From NCBI RefSeq assembly GCF_030143255.1, contig NZ_JARJNR010000013.1, positions 1-58,703 of the forward strand: 58,703 bases of DNA. The letters are read 5' to 3'. The stretch comes from Frigidibacter sp. SD6-1 (lineage in GTDB: Bacteria > Pseudomonadota > Alphaproteobacteria > Rhodobacterales > Rhodobacteraceae). Shown here in pieces: positions 1-9,183 of the stretch. The notes under the pieces are model-generated. The model was not told the origin of the DNA. It made no database searches and saw only the letters and a list, made by a program, of their open reading frames with translations. A program made the translations under genes and the position numbers. Each line of letters opens with the position of its first letter. Within the stretch, counting starts at the first letter, position 1.

Positions 1-61
1 CGTGCCCGATCGTGCCAACGTTAACGTGCGGTTTGTTCCGTTCAAACTTTGCCTTTGCCAT
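1..61 (-). CDS. tuf: Elongation factor Tu, N-terminal fragment (cut by window edge)
   Basis: Reading leftward from an ATG at 61, the first 20 codons give [20 protein letters not shown], the conserved start of EF-Tu just before its P-loop. A strong Shine-Dalgarno (AGGAGG) lies about 6 nt upstream. EF-Tu delivers aminoacyl-tRNA to the ribosome as a GTPase. It is the fourth gene of the str operon rpsL-rpsG-fusA-tuf, all on the minus strand. The rest of the gene lies outside the window. Confidence 0.93.
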
Positions 62-81
62 AGTGGCCTCCTGTTTCGGTG

Positions 82-137
82 GGGATGGGCGGATCGCCCA
101 TCCTACGGGATGGTAGGATGGGCGATCCGCCCATCCC
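82..137. repeat. 25-bp perfect inverted repeat between fusA and tuf (GTAGGATGGGC palindrome family, doubled form)
   Basis: Positions 82-106 and 113-137 are exact reverse complements, separated by 6 nt. Each arm is itself a smaller hairpin (GGATGGGC, a 5-nt GATCC or GGATC centre, GCCCATCC). The outer arm word GTAGGATGGGC recurs as single palindromes at 16031-16058, 21656-21683 and 41138-41165. The element lies entirely in the fusA-tuf intercistronic gap, so the operon transcript would carry a strong hairpin here. Confidence 0.9.
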
Positions 138-139
138 GC

Positions 140-2257
<2,118 letters not shown>

Positions 2258-2281
2258 TTTATCTGTCCTCGGCTGGCCGGA

Positions 2282-2752
2282 TTACCAGCGGTAATGGCTG
2301 AACGCCTTGTTGGCGTCGGCCATCTTGTGGGTGTCTTCGCGTTTCTTCACGGCCGAGCCGCGCGAGTTCACGGCGTCGAGAAGCTCGCCCGCGAGGCGCT
2401 CTTCCATCGTGTTCTCGTTGCGGTTCTTGGCGGCCGTGATCAGCCAGCGGATCGCCAGCGCCTCGCGGCGCTCGGGGCGAACCTCGACCGGGACCTGGTA
2501 GGTCGCACCACCAACGCGGCGCGAACGGACCTCGAGCGAAGGCTTCACATTCTCGAGCGCCTCGTGGAACGCATCCACCGGCGGGCGCTTCAGCTTGCCC
2601 TCGACGCGGGTCAGCGCCGAATAGACGATCGTCTCGGCGACAGATTTCTTGCCGTCGACCATCAGGTTGTTCATGAACTTGGTCAGAACCCGGTCGCCGT
2701 ACTTGGCATCGGGCAGAATTTCGCGCTTTTCAGCGGCGTGACGACGCGACAT
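2282..2752 (-). CDS. rpsG: 30S ribosomal protein S7
   Basis: The 156-residue protein starts [20 protein letters not shown] and ends SHYRW, matching bacterial S7 along its whole length. S7 nucleates the 3' major domain of 16S rRNA and lines the exit site of the small subunit. It sits 12 nt downstream of rpsL and 24 nt upstream of fusA. In enterobacteria S7 represses this operon by binding its own mRNA. Whether that holds here cannot be read from the sequence. Confidence 0.98.
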   Translation of the reverse strand: MSRRHAAEKREILPDAKYGDRVLTKFMNNLMVDGKKSVAETIVYSALTRVEGKLKRPPVDAFHEALENVKPSLEVRSRRVGGATYQVPVEVRPERREALAIRWLITAAKNRNENTMEERLAGELLDAVNSRGSAVKKREDTHKMADANKAFSHYRW

Positions 2753-2764
2753 GGCGCTCTCTCC

Positions 2765-3136
2765 TTATTTCGGACGCTTGGCGCCGTACTTCGAACGACG
2801 CTGACGACGATCTTTGACACCCTGGGTATCGAGGACACCGCGCAGGATGTGGTAACGGACGCCCGGAAGGTCTTTCACCCGGCCGCCACGGATCAGGACA
2901 ACGGAGTGTTCCTGAAGGTTGTGCTTTTCGCCGGGGATGTAGCTGATGACTTCGAAGCCGTTCGTCAGACGAACCTTGGCCACCTTACGCATAGCGGAGT
3001 TCGGCTTCTTCGGGGTCGTGGTGTAGACCCGGGTGCAGACACCGCGCTTCTGCGGGCAGCTTTCCAAGTGCTGCGACTTGGACTTTCTTGCATTCGCTTC
3101 CCGCGGCTTGCGGATCAGCTGTTGGATCGTCGGCAT
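2765..3136 (-). CDS. rpsL: 30S ribosomal protein S12
   Basis: The start chosen is the ATG at 3136, giving [13 protein letters not shown] and a 123-residue protein, the family's normal length. An in-frame upstream ATG at 3181 would add 15 unrelated residues and is rejected. The decoding-centre segments [11 protein letters not shown] and the KDLPGVRYH loop are intact, and no streptomycin-resistance substitution is obvious at the usual lysines. S12 is the first gene of the str operon. Its promoter lies about 230 nt upstream, which leaves a long untranslated leader. Confidence 0.97.
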   Translation of the reverse strand: MPTIQQLIRKPREANARKSKSQHLESCPQKRGVCTRVYTTTPKKPNSAMRKVAKVRLTNGFEVISYIPGEKHNLQEHSVVLIRGGRVKDLPGVRYHILRGVLDTQGVKDRRQRRSKYGAKRPK

Positions 3137-3431
3137 TAATCTCGCCCTATGTTGCAACCCGTTCAACGTGCGCGCGTCCACGCCGTTTTCCGGGGGCTTT
3201 CGTCATGTCGTGCCCTGCGCGTCCGCAAAACACCAAAACCGCATTCGTCCCCTTCGCGGGGGCGACGCGGTGGAATTCCAGAGGATCGAGGCTTTTGGCC
3301 CGGATCGTGACCACTTCAATTCTGATCCCCGTCCGCAGGCACACTTCGCCCCCGGTCAGGTGCGCGCCGTATAGGAGGAGTCGCGGGGGATGTCAACAAG
3401 ACCCCCGGAGCCTGCAGGGTAGCTTCGGCGC
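3137..3431 (-). other. str operon leader and promoter region (non-coding)
   Basis: This 295-nt gap between rpsL and the PAP2 gene holds the str promoter at its right end and a leader of roughly 225 nt. Short open frames exist on both strands, but none has family-like content or a convincing ribosome binding site, so I treat the leader as untranslated. No strong terminator for the upstream PAP2 operon is visible, so readthrough into the str operon is possible. Confidence 0.6.
3368..3396 (-). promoter_or_regulatory. Sigma70 promoter of the str operon
   Basis: On the minus strand TTGACA (3396-3391) is followed by exactly 17 nt and TATACG (3373-3368), a perfect -35 box with a near-consensus -10. 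The predicted start is near 3361, about 225 nt before the rpsL start codon. It lies only some 35 nt past the PAP2 stop codon. Confidence 0.85.
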
Positions 3432-4133
3432 CTAGCTGCGGCGGGCATCGCGCTGCAGGATCAGCGCGCCGAGGACCAGCGCCAGAAGGCACACGAAAAG
3501 GGCGGCAAAGACCGAATCCGACAGAAAATGGCGGCCGGTCGCAATTCTCTGCAATAGCGCGGCGACTGGCAACAGAACGGCCGCCGCGCCCCACGGTCGA
3601 AGCGCCCAGCCGGGCAGCCGTCCGGCAAGCGCCGGACGCAACGTCAGAAGCGCGATCCCCAGAACGACGGCCGCCGATCCCTCGCCCGAAACGAAGGAAC
3701 AATTGGAACTGCACTGGTCGGAGGGAATCAGCGCGGGCGTGAAATGCAGCGCGCCGCCGAATTCGGTCACATCGGCAGGGCGCGCCCTGCCCCAGTGTTG
3801 CTTCAGAAGCCCGTTGACCAGCAGCCCCGGCCCGAGAAGATAGAGGGTGAAGACAAACCCCCAGACCCGCGCGCCGACCCCGGCGAGGCGTCGGCCAAAC
3901 ACCGCCAGCACGAGCCCGACAAGCGACAGGAGCCAGAGCGCGATTGACAGGTCCCAGACCGCATTCCGGGCGGCTTCGAGCATTGCGCTGCGCGCGAGCG
4001 GGAAGCCCGCGCCGGGCGCATGGAAAAGCCCGGTGAACCAGAGGTCCAGCCCGGGCCAGAGCGTAAAGACCAGCGCCGCGAGAACCAGTGCGGCAAGCAG
4101 GCCCAGCCATCTTTTCCGGCTCGCGTGGTTCAT
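3432..4133 (-). CDS. PAP2-family membrane phosphatase (LpxE/LpxF-like)
   Basis: The start chosen is the ATG at 4133, because it overlaps the preceding glycosyltransferase stop as ATGA. This gives 233 residues and about six membrane segments. The three phosphatase motifs are visible: K111 to R118-P119 (KQHWGRARP), SGE at 149-151, and R196-x5-H202-x3-D206. The second motif carries Glu where many PAP2 enzymes have PSGH, a variant I associate with lipid-phosphate phosphatases of the LpxE/LpxF type. The enzyme should remove a phosphate from a membrane lipid such as lipid A or a polyprenyl carrier at the periplasmic face. It is the last gene of a four-gene operon with a GT2, a LABN protein and an ArnT-like transferase, which supports an outer-membrane lipid-modification role. 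The exact substrate is inference. Confidence 0.82.
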   Translation of the reverse strand: MNHASRKRWLGLLAALVLAALVFTLWPGLDLWFTGLFHAPGAGFPLARSAMLEAARNAVWDLSIALWLLSLVGLVLAVFGRRLAGVGARVWGFVFTLYLLGPGLLVNGLLKQHWGRARPADVTEFGGALHFTPALIPSDQCSSNCSFVSGEGSAAVVLGIALLTLRPALAGRLPGWALRPWGAAAVLLPVAALLQRIATGRHFLSDSVFAALFVCLLALVLGALILQRDARRS

Positions 4134-5566
4134 CGCAGGCACCCCTCGGGCACCAGATAGGCCGCCAACGTCCGCTTGGCGTAGGCGCCACCCGAAAGGT
4201 CGAAGTCGCGTAAGGGCGCCAGCACGCCGCCATCGCAGACCGGCGCAGCCGCAAGCACTGCGAGCATCCGCCCATGACCCTGCGGCAGCGGATAGGTCTG
4301 CTCATAATAGTTGCGCGGCCGTCCAGCCGGACGCGGCGCGGCGATGGCAAGCCCCTGCCCCGCGCCGCTGTAGAAGAGGTCGGCCAATATGTCGCGATCG
4401 TCGGCATAGATCAGGCCCACGCCCGCTGCCCGCGCCGCCGCGATGATCTCGCGGCTCAGATCCGCCCGGCCGAGATAGCGTTGCAGAAGCGGCGCGCCGT
4501 CCCTCTCTGGCCAGGGCGCCAGCGTGGTCAGCAGCGGAAGCAGGATGGCAATCGCCCCATTGACCGCGATGGACGCGCGCAGCAGTCGAGGCCGCCGACG
4601 CACAAGGTAGGGCACGACCAGAAGACATCCCGCGAAATAGGCGGCCAGTGCCCAGTTGGCATAGGCCTTTTCCATCAAGGCCTGCACCGACACCACCAGA
4701 AGCGGCGGCAGAGAGGCGAGAACCAGCGCCCTCTCGGTTCCGCCCGCGCGCCAGCCGGACGCATAAGCAACGAGGAGCGCGGCGAAGAGAACCGGCCCGA
4801 AGACCGCAAACTGGCTGAAGAAGAATTCGGCAAGTCCAGCGGGATTGAGGGACGAGGCGGGTGCCTCGCTCCGCACCCAGCCGACATTGTCCATCGTGTG
4901 GCTGACCGTCGTCAGATCATGAGTGAGGTTCCAGATCACGTTCGGCGAAATCACCAGCCCGAACGCGCAGAGAAGCAGGAGTGAATTTTTCCAGCCGATC
5001 CGCCCCTCGCGCGTCAGCGCGGCCGCGAGCGCGGCACCGAGAAGGAAGTAGATCGCCGCATATTTGGCGAGGAAAGCCATGCCGATCGCCGCCCCGGCGA
5101 CCAGAGCCCAGCCGGGCGCCCGGCTGTCCATCAGCCTGAGCCAGGCAAGAAGGGCAAGCGCATAGAAGGGTGCCATCACCGTGTCGGTGGAGATGAGAAG
5201 CGAGCCGACGGCAACAAACGGCAGGGTTGCGTAGCTGACTGCGGTCCAGAAAGCGGCGCGCCCGCCCGCCAGCCGCTCCGCCGCGACGCCAAGCAATAGT
5301 GCCGTCGCGGCGTGCAGCACCGCGCCCGGCATCCGCACCCAGAACGCACTGTCGCTGCCCGCAAGGTCGGTCACCGCGCGGATCAGCCAGCCAATGAGCG
5401 GCGGCTTGGAGTAATAGCCAAAGTCGAGGTTCTGGCCCCAGAGCCAATACTGGCTTTCGTCGACAAACAGATCGGTACGGTTGAAGGCCAGCAGCATGAG
5501 CCGCGCACAGGTCACCCCGACGACAAAGAACAGTGCCGGGCCAAGCCAGCCCCGGACCTGCTTCAC
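4130..5566 (-). CDS. ArnT-like GT39 polyprenyl-phosphate-dependent glycosyltransferase
   Basis: The start is placed at a GTG (5566) that overlaps the stop of the preceding gene as GTGA, giving 478 residues. A longer reading would run through the LABN gene. The N-terminus has one membrane segment and then FVDESQYWLWG, with the Asp-Glu pair at 36-37 typical of the first periplasmic loop of GT-C enzymes. YYSKPPLIGW follows, and then about ten hydrophobic helices and a periplasmic C-terminal part. Family members such as ArnT transfer a sugar from a C55 lipid phosphate to lipid A. Here the donor would be made by the GT2 two genes upstream. The sugar and acceptor cannot be told from the sequence. 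Confidence 0.85.
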   Translation of the reverse strand: MKQVRGWLGPALFFVVGVTCARLMLLAFNRTDLFVDESQYWLWGQNLDFGYYSKPPLIGWLIRAVTDLAGSDSAFWVRMPGAVLHAATALLLGVAAERLAGGRAAFWTAVSYATLPFVAVGSLLISTDTVMAPFYALALLAWLRLMDSRAPGWALVAGAAIGMAFLAKYAAIYFLLGAALAAALTREGRIGWKNSLLLLCAFGLVISPNVIWNLTHDLTTVSHTMDNVGWVRSEAPASSLNPAGLAEFFFSQFAVFGPVLFAALLVAYASGWRAGGTERALVLASLPPLLVVSVQALMEKAYANWALAAYFAGCLLVVPYLVRRRPRLLRASIAVNGAIAILLPLLTTLAPWPERDGAPLLQRYLGRADLSREIIAAARAAGVGLIYADDRDILADLFYSGAGQGLAIAAPRPAGRPRNYYEQTYPLPQGHGRMLAVLAAAPVCDGGVLAPLRDFDLSGGAYAKRTLAAYLVPEGCLR

Positions 5567-5865
5567 GCGGCCTCTCCCGACTGGCGGATCAGCCACAGGT
5601 TCCGCAGATAGATGAAGACCCCGAGCGACTGGCCGAGGATGAAGACGGGGTCCTTTCGATAGATCGCGTAGCTGAGAAGGATCACCCCGCCCGCGAGCGA
5701 GAAGTACCAGAACATCACCGGCACGACCGAGCGCTTGGCCTTTTCCGACGCGATCCACTGAACGAGGAACCGCCCGGTGAACATCAGCTGGCCGAAAAGC
5801 CCGAATGCGACCCAGAGCAGTTCCGCCCGGTTGTCGACATGCATGAGCGCCATGAGTTTTTCCAA
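5563..5865 (-). CDS. LABN (lipid A disaccharide synthase N-terminal-like) membrane protein
   Basis: This 100-residue protein has about three hydrophobic helices and the conserved stretch GQLMFTGRFLVQWIASE, followed by VMFWYFSLAGG and RNLWLI. This is the small LABN domain, homologous to the extra N-terminal part of some LpxB proteins but standing alone. Its biochemical role is not established. It occurs beside polyprenyl glycosyltransferases in lipid A and lipid-sugar loci. It lies 10 nt after the GT2 and is translationally coupled to the GT39 by a 4-bp overlap. Confidence 0.88.
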   Translation of the reverse strand: MEKLMALMHVDNRAELLWVAFGLFGQLMFTGRFLVQWIASEKAKRSVVPVMFWYFSLAGGVILLSYAIYRKDPVFILGQSLGVFIYLRNLWLIRQSGEAA

Positions 5866-5875
5866 GGCCGCTCTC

Positions 5876-6601
5876 CTATTTTCCGGCGACTTCTGTCGCG
5901 CGCGCCTTCTTCTTGCGACGGATGAGCCACATCACGCCGAAAAGGTCGACCGCGCCGACAAGGCCGCGCTGCAGATTGTTGTAGTTCGACCGACCCGCGC
6001 CCCGCGCCTGGTGGGTCACGTCGACATGGCGCACCTCCCAGCCGTCGCGGGAAAAGAGCGCGGGCAGGTAGCGGTGCATGTGGTCGAAATAGGGAAGCGC
6101 CAGAAAAGCGTCGCGCCGGAAGGCCTTCAGCCCGCAGCCGGTATCGCGCGTGCCGTCCTTCAGCATCCGCGACCGCAGCCAGTTGGCGAACTTGGACGCC
6201 CAGCGTTTCGACAATGTATCGCGCCGCCCGACCCGCTGCCCGGCAACAAGGCCGACCGCATCCGATCCGTCCGCGAAGAGCGGCGCGAAAAGGTTCGGCA
6301 GATTGTCCGGCGGGTTCTGCCCGTCGGCGTCGAGCGTGCAGATGACCGGCCCGCGCGCCGCCCTGACCCCGGAATGGACCGCAGCGCTCTGCCCGCCGGA
6401 CCGGTCGTGGCGCAAGAGCCTCAGGTTGCCCTGCCCCGCCATCCGCGCGGTCAGCATTGCGATGCTGTCGTCGGTCGACCCGTCATCGACGACGATCACC
6501 TCATGCTGCACGCCCGCGCAGGCAGCCCCGATGCCGTCCAGAAGCGCGGGCAGGTTTCCGGCCTCGTTCTTGGCGGGAATGACGATTGAAAGGGCGACCA
6601 T
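5876..6601 (-). CDS. Glycosyltransferase family 2 (dolichol/undecaprenyl-phosphate sugar transferase type)
   Basis: The 241-residue protein opens SIVIPAKNEAGNL and has VVDDGSTDDS near residue 40 and LDADGQNPP near 92, the nucleotide-sugar and metal sites of GT2 enzymes. The later segment RDTGCGLKAFRRD is typical of dolichyl-phosphate mannose synthase and ArnC-like proteins. The C-terminal basic tail has no paired membrane helices, so it resembles the short soluble subtype. It should load a sugar on a polyprenyl phosphate for the ArnT-like enzyme in the same operon. It is the first gene of that operon. Confidence 0.9.
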   Translation of the reverse strand: MVALSIVIPAKNEAGNLPALLDGIGAACAGVQHEVIVVDDGSTDDSIAMLTARMAGQGNLRLLRHDRSGGQSAAVHSGVRAARGPVICTLDADGQNPPDNLPNLFAPLFADGSDAVGLVAGQRVGRRDTLSKRWASKFANWLRSRMLKDGTRDTGCGLKAFRRDAFLALPYFDHMHRYLPALFSRDGWEVRHVDVTHQARGAGRSNYNNLQRGLVGAVDLFGVMWLIRRKKKARATEVAGK

Positions 6602-6633
6602 CGGGCCTGCGTCCAGCTTTGGAATTCGGCTCC

Positions 6634-6662
6634 GTGCTACAAGAGCCCCCCTTGATTGTAAA
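6634..6662 (-). promoter_or_regulatory. Candidate promoter of the lipid-modification operon
   Basis: On the minus strand TTTACA (6662-6657) is followed by 17 nt and TAGCAC (6639-6634), about 33 nt upstream of the GT2 start codon. The -10 box is weak, so this is a moderate prediction. Confidence 0.4.
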
Positions 6663-6690
6663 TGCGGCGCGCCCTGAACTTCGGGTCTAG

Positions 6691-8355
6691 CTAGCGCCGT
6701 TTGGTATCGTGCCGCCTCTCGATGCTTGAAATCAGACTAGCGGCTCCAAGCGTCAGGATCACGTAAAGGATCGCGGCAGAGTTGAACGGTGCGAAGGGCA
6801 GGAAGCTTGCCGACTGGAACTCCCGCATGCGCTGCGTCACATCCCGGACCGAGAGGATCGACAGAAGCGACGTGTCCTTCAGGATCGCGATGAATTCGTT
6901 GCCAAGCGGCGGGATCACGATCTTCAGGGCCTGCGGCAGCACCACCAGCCGCGCGACCTTGTAATTGTTGAGGCCGAGCGAGCGGGCGGCCTCGATCTGC
7001 CCGGCAGGCACGGCCTCGATGCCCGCCCGGAAAATCTCCGCCAGATAGGCGGAATATCCAATTGCGATGGCAATGACCCCCCTGAGGACGTTCGGCATTT
7101 CGATGGCCCCGCCCGAGATATCCTTCAGCGCACCGGCGAACGGCAGGCCGACGAAGAGGATGATGACCAGCATCGGAATGCCGCGCACCGTGTCGATGAA
7201 GAACTCGGCACTGACAGAGAGCGGGTGGCGGCCGTGCTGATGAGCAGAGAAGGTAAGAAGGCCGATGAGCAGCCCGCCGACGAACAGCAGAAGCGCGGGA
7301 ACCCGGTAACGGTCGGGCAGCTGGCTGGTCTGCCACAGGATCGGCTGACCCTCGGGGGCGAGTTCCGCCGGTATGAGCGCGGCCGAAACCTGGCTGCCGT
7401 CCGCCAGCGCCTTCAAGGCATTCTCGTTGGATGCGCTGCTGCGAAGCCCTATCTCGCGGTCAAGCGTCGGGTCGAACTCCGCAAAGCGGATGGCATCGAC
7501 CAGAGCCTTCGGCGTTCCCTTGACGATCGCCACCCGCTTGTCGAGCGAGCCTACAAGAACAAAGCGCTCGTGCGGCAGGTTCCAGAGAATGGCGGCCACG
7601 AGAATTGCAGCGGCGCAGGCCGCCCCCCAGATACGGGTGGTCATCTTCGAGGGGCGAAGGAACAGAAGCCCCGCCCAGATCAGACCAAGGCTGCCCGCCA
7701 GCAGATAGGCGAAGATGCCCGCGCGAAGCGTGGTGAATAGCCCTGAGGCAAAGCCGAGATGCGCGGCGAGCAGAAGGTAGGCCAGCCCAGCGACATTGAG
7801 TGCCAGAAGCGCCAGCGACGCCCAGCGACCGGCCATGGTCCGGCCCTTGGCGGTGCGCAGTTCACTGAGGCCCGCCAGCGAAAGGACCACGGTCAGGCCT
7901 GAATAGAGCCAGAGACCCTTGCCGAACTCTGCGGCGACATAGGCCGCCGCTTCCGGCGTCAGCTGGCGCGGGGTGGCCGATTTGACCACCATGTCCGACG
8001 TCACCGGATCGAGCGCATTGGCCACGATCGAGGAAGCAAGCGCAGTCAGATCGCCGAAGGCCGCCAGCGCGACCGCCAGAATGGCGCTGCCGAGAAGCGC
8101 TGCGAAGGCCAGGGTACGGTTGCGCCCCTGTTCGATTGCGCCACGCAGCCTCAGGACCGGCCAGACGATGCCCAGCACCAGCACCGCCATGATCAGCAAC
8201 CAGTCGCGCAGAAGGACAGGGGCCCCCTGCTCGACCCCGAGGATCGCCGTGATCGACCGTTTGTAATTCGGCACCATCGTGAAGAGGTACAGAATGAACG
8301 GCAGCATCGTCAGGATGACAAGATTGCTGGGTCGGATGCGAGCGAGCCGGTGCAT
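6691..8355 (-). CDS. Polar amino acid ABC permease with long N-terminal extension
   Basis: The C-terminal part (about 380-545) is a standard HisM/GlnP-type permease, with RGIPMLVIILFV, the helical region AYLAEIFRAGIEAVP and the EAA loop EAARSLGLNNYKVARLVVLPQA. The protein has 554 residues, more than twice the usual 220-240. The extra N-terminal 340 residues hold about seven hydrophobic segments (near 11-28, 52-70, 80-100, 148-164, 179-199, 206-233, 241-260). A soluble stretch at about 262-341 follows, with SLDKRVAIVKGTPKALVDAI, which loosely recalls a lobe of a type 3 solute-binding protein. It lies downstream of a binding protein and lacI, but no ATPase is encoded nearby, so a shared or distant ATPase is implied. 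Confidence 0.85.
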   Translation of the reverse strand: MHRLARIRPSNLVILTMLPFILYLFTMVPNYKRSITAILGVEQGAPVLLRDWLLIMAVLVLGIVWPVLRLRGAIEQGRNRTLAFAALLGSAILAVALAAFGDLTALASSIVANALDPVTSDMVVKSATPRQLTPEAAAYVAAEFGKGLWLYSGLTVVLSLAGLSELRTAKGRTMAGRWASLALLALNVAGLAYLLLAAHLGFASGLFTTLRAGIFAYLLAGSLGLIWAGLLFLRPSKMTTRIWGAACAAAILVAAILWNLPHERFVLVGSLDKRVAIVKGTPKALVDAIRFAEFDPTLDREIGLRSSASNENALKALADGSQVSAALIPAELAPEGQPILWQTSQLPDRYRVPALLLFVGGLLIGLLTFSAHQHGRHPLSVSAEFFIDTVRGIPMLVIILFVGLPFAGALKDISGGAIEMPNVLRGVIAIAIGYSAYLAEIFRAGIEAVPAGQIEAARSLGLNNYKVARLVVLPQALKIVIPPLGNEFIAILKDTSLLSILSVRDVTQRMREFQSASFLPFAPFNSAAILYVILTLGAASLISSIERRHDTKRR

Positions 8356-8381
8356 GGCGGTCCATATCTTTCAGGAAAGAG

Positions 8382-8410
8382 GGGCCGCGCGCGGCAATCG
8401 CGCACGGCCC
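8382..8410 (-). terminator. Intercistronic GC hairpin between binding protein and permease genes
   Basis: GGGCCG at 8382-8387 pairs with CGGCCC at 8405-8410, with a further four pairs inside after one mismatch. There is no T-run. It fits an mRNA-stabilising or partial-termination hairpin that would favour the binding protein over the permease. Confidence 0.4.
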
Positions 8411-8439
8411 GGCGGGCGCTCGCGCGCCCGAGGCGGCTG

Positions 8440-9183
8440 TCAGTCGGTCGTCCAGTATTTCGCGACGAGCGCGTCGAGCGTGCCATCCGCCTGGATCGCG
8501 GCGAGCCCTTCGTTGAAGGCCGCCACATTCTCGTCGCCCTTGCGGAAGACGAGGCCGAGCGGATCCGACTGCAGTCCCTTGATCCCGACGATGAGACTGC
8601 CGGCAAACTCCTTCTCGTAGGCTGCGGCCGAGGTGCCGTCGATCACCACGCCCGCGACATCGCCGTTCTGCAGCGCCACGACCGCGCCCACGAACGTATC
8701 GTAAAGCGCGACGTTGTCGCGGCCGACAAGCTCTTCGGCCAGCTGGGCATTCGTCGTCGCCGTCTGCGCGGCAAGCTTGCGGCCGGAGGATTTGATGTCG
8801 TCAAGCGTCAGCCCCTCGTCCTCGACCCGGACAAGCACCGCCTGACTTACGATGATGTAGGGTTCAGAGAAATCCATCGTCTGCTTGCGCTCGTCCGTGA
8901 TCGAGACGCCAGAAGCGACGAGGTCGAATTCGCCCTGCTGAAGCGCCCCGAAAATGCCGTCCCAGGCGGTCGTCACGAATTCGGCCGTGCAGTTGATGCG
9001 CTCGCAGATTGCATTCACGACATCCACGTCGAAGCCGACGATCTGCCCGGTCGCGGGATCGACGGTTTCCATTGGCGGATAGGTCGTGTCGGAACCGACC
9101 TTCAGATGGGCGCCGCCCAGGTCGGCGGCATTGGCGGAAAATCCGAAGGCGGCGATGGCCGCGGCCAGCATGATGGTCTTCAT
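8440..9183 (-). CDS. Polar amino acid-type ABC transporter substrate-binding protein
   Basis: The 247-residue protein has a Sec signal peptide with a likely cut after residue 19 (SANA-ADL). The mature part has the type 3 binding-protein signatures LKVGSDTTYPPME and GFDVDVVNAICERI near the N-terminus, and later DLVASGVSITDERKQ and MDFSEPYI. It should bind a small amino acid-like solute in the periplasm and hand it to the adjacent permease. Its start codon overlaps the lacI stop by 4 bp, so it is translated with its regulator. The ligand is unknown. Control by a LacI-family protein shared with a beta-glucosidase is unusual for this family. Confidence 0.92.
   Translation of the reverse strand: MKTIMLAAAIAAFGFSANAADLGGAHLKVGSDTTYPPMETVDPATGQIVGFDVDVVNAICERINCTAEFVTTAWDGIFGALQQGEFDLVASGVSITDERKQTMDFSEPYIIVSQAVLVRVEDEGLTLDDIKSSGRKLAAQTATTNAQLAEELVGRDNVALYDTFVGAVVALQNGDVAGVVIDGTSAAAYEKEFAGSLIVGIKGLQSDPLGLVFRKGDENVAAFNEGLAAIQADGTLDALVAKYWTTD

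Noticed and set aside
3147-3344. A 65-codon minus-strand frame in the str operon leader.
   Set aside because: It has no good ribosome binding site, no family-like residues, and lies where a long untranslated leader is expected.
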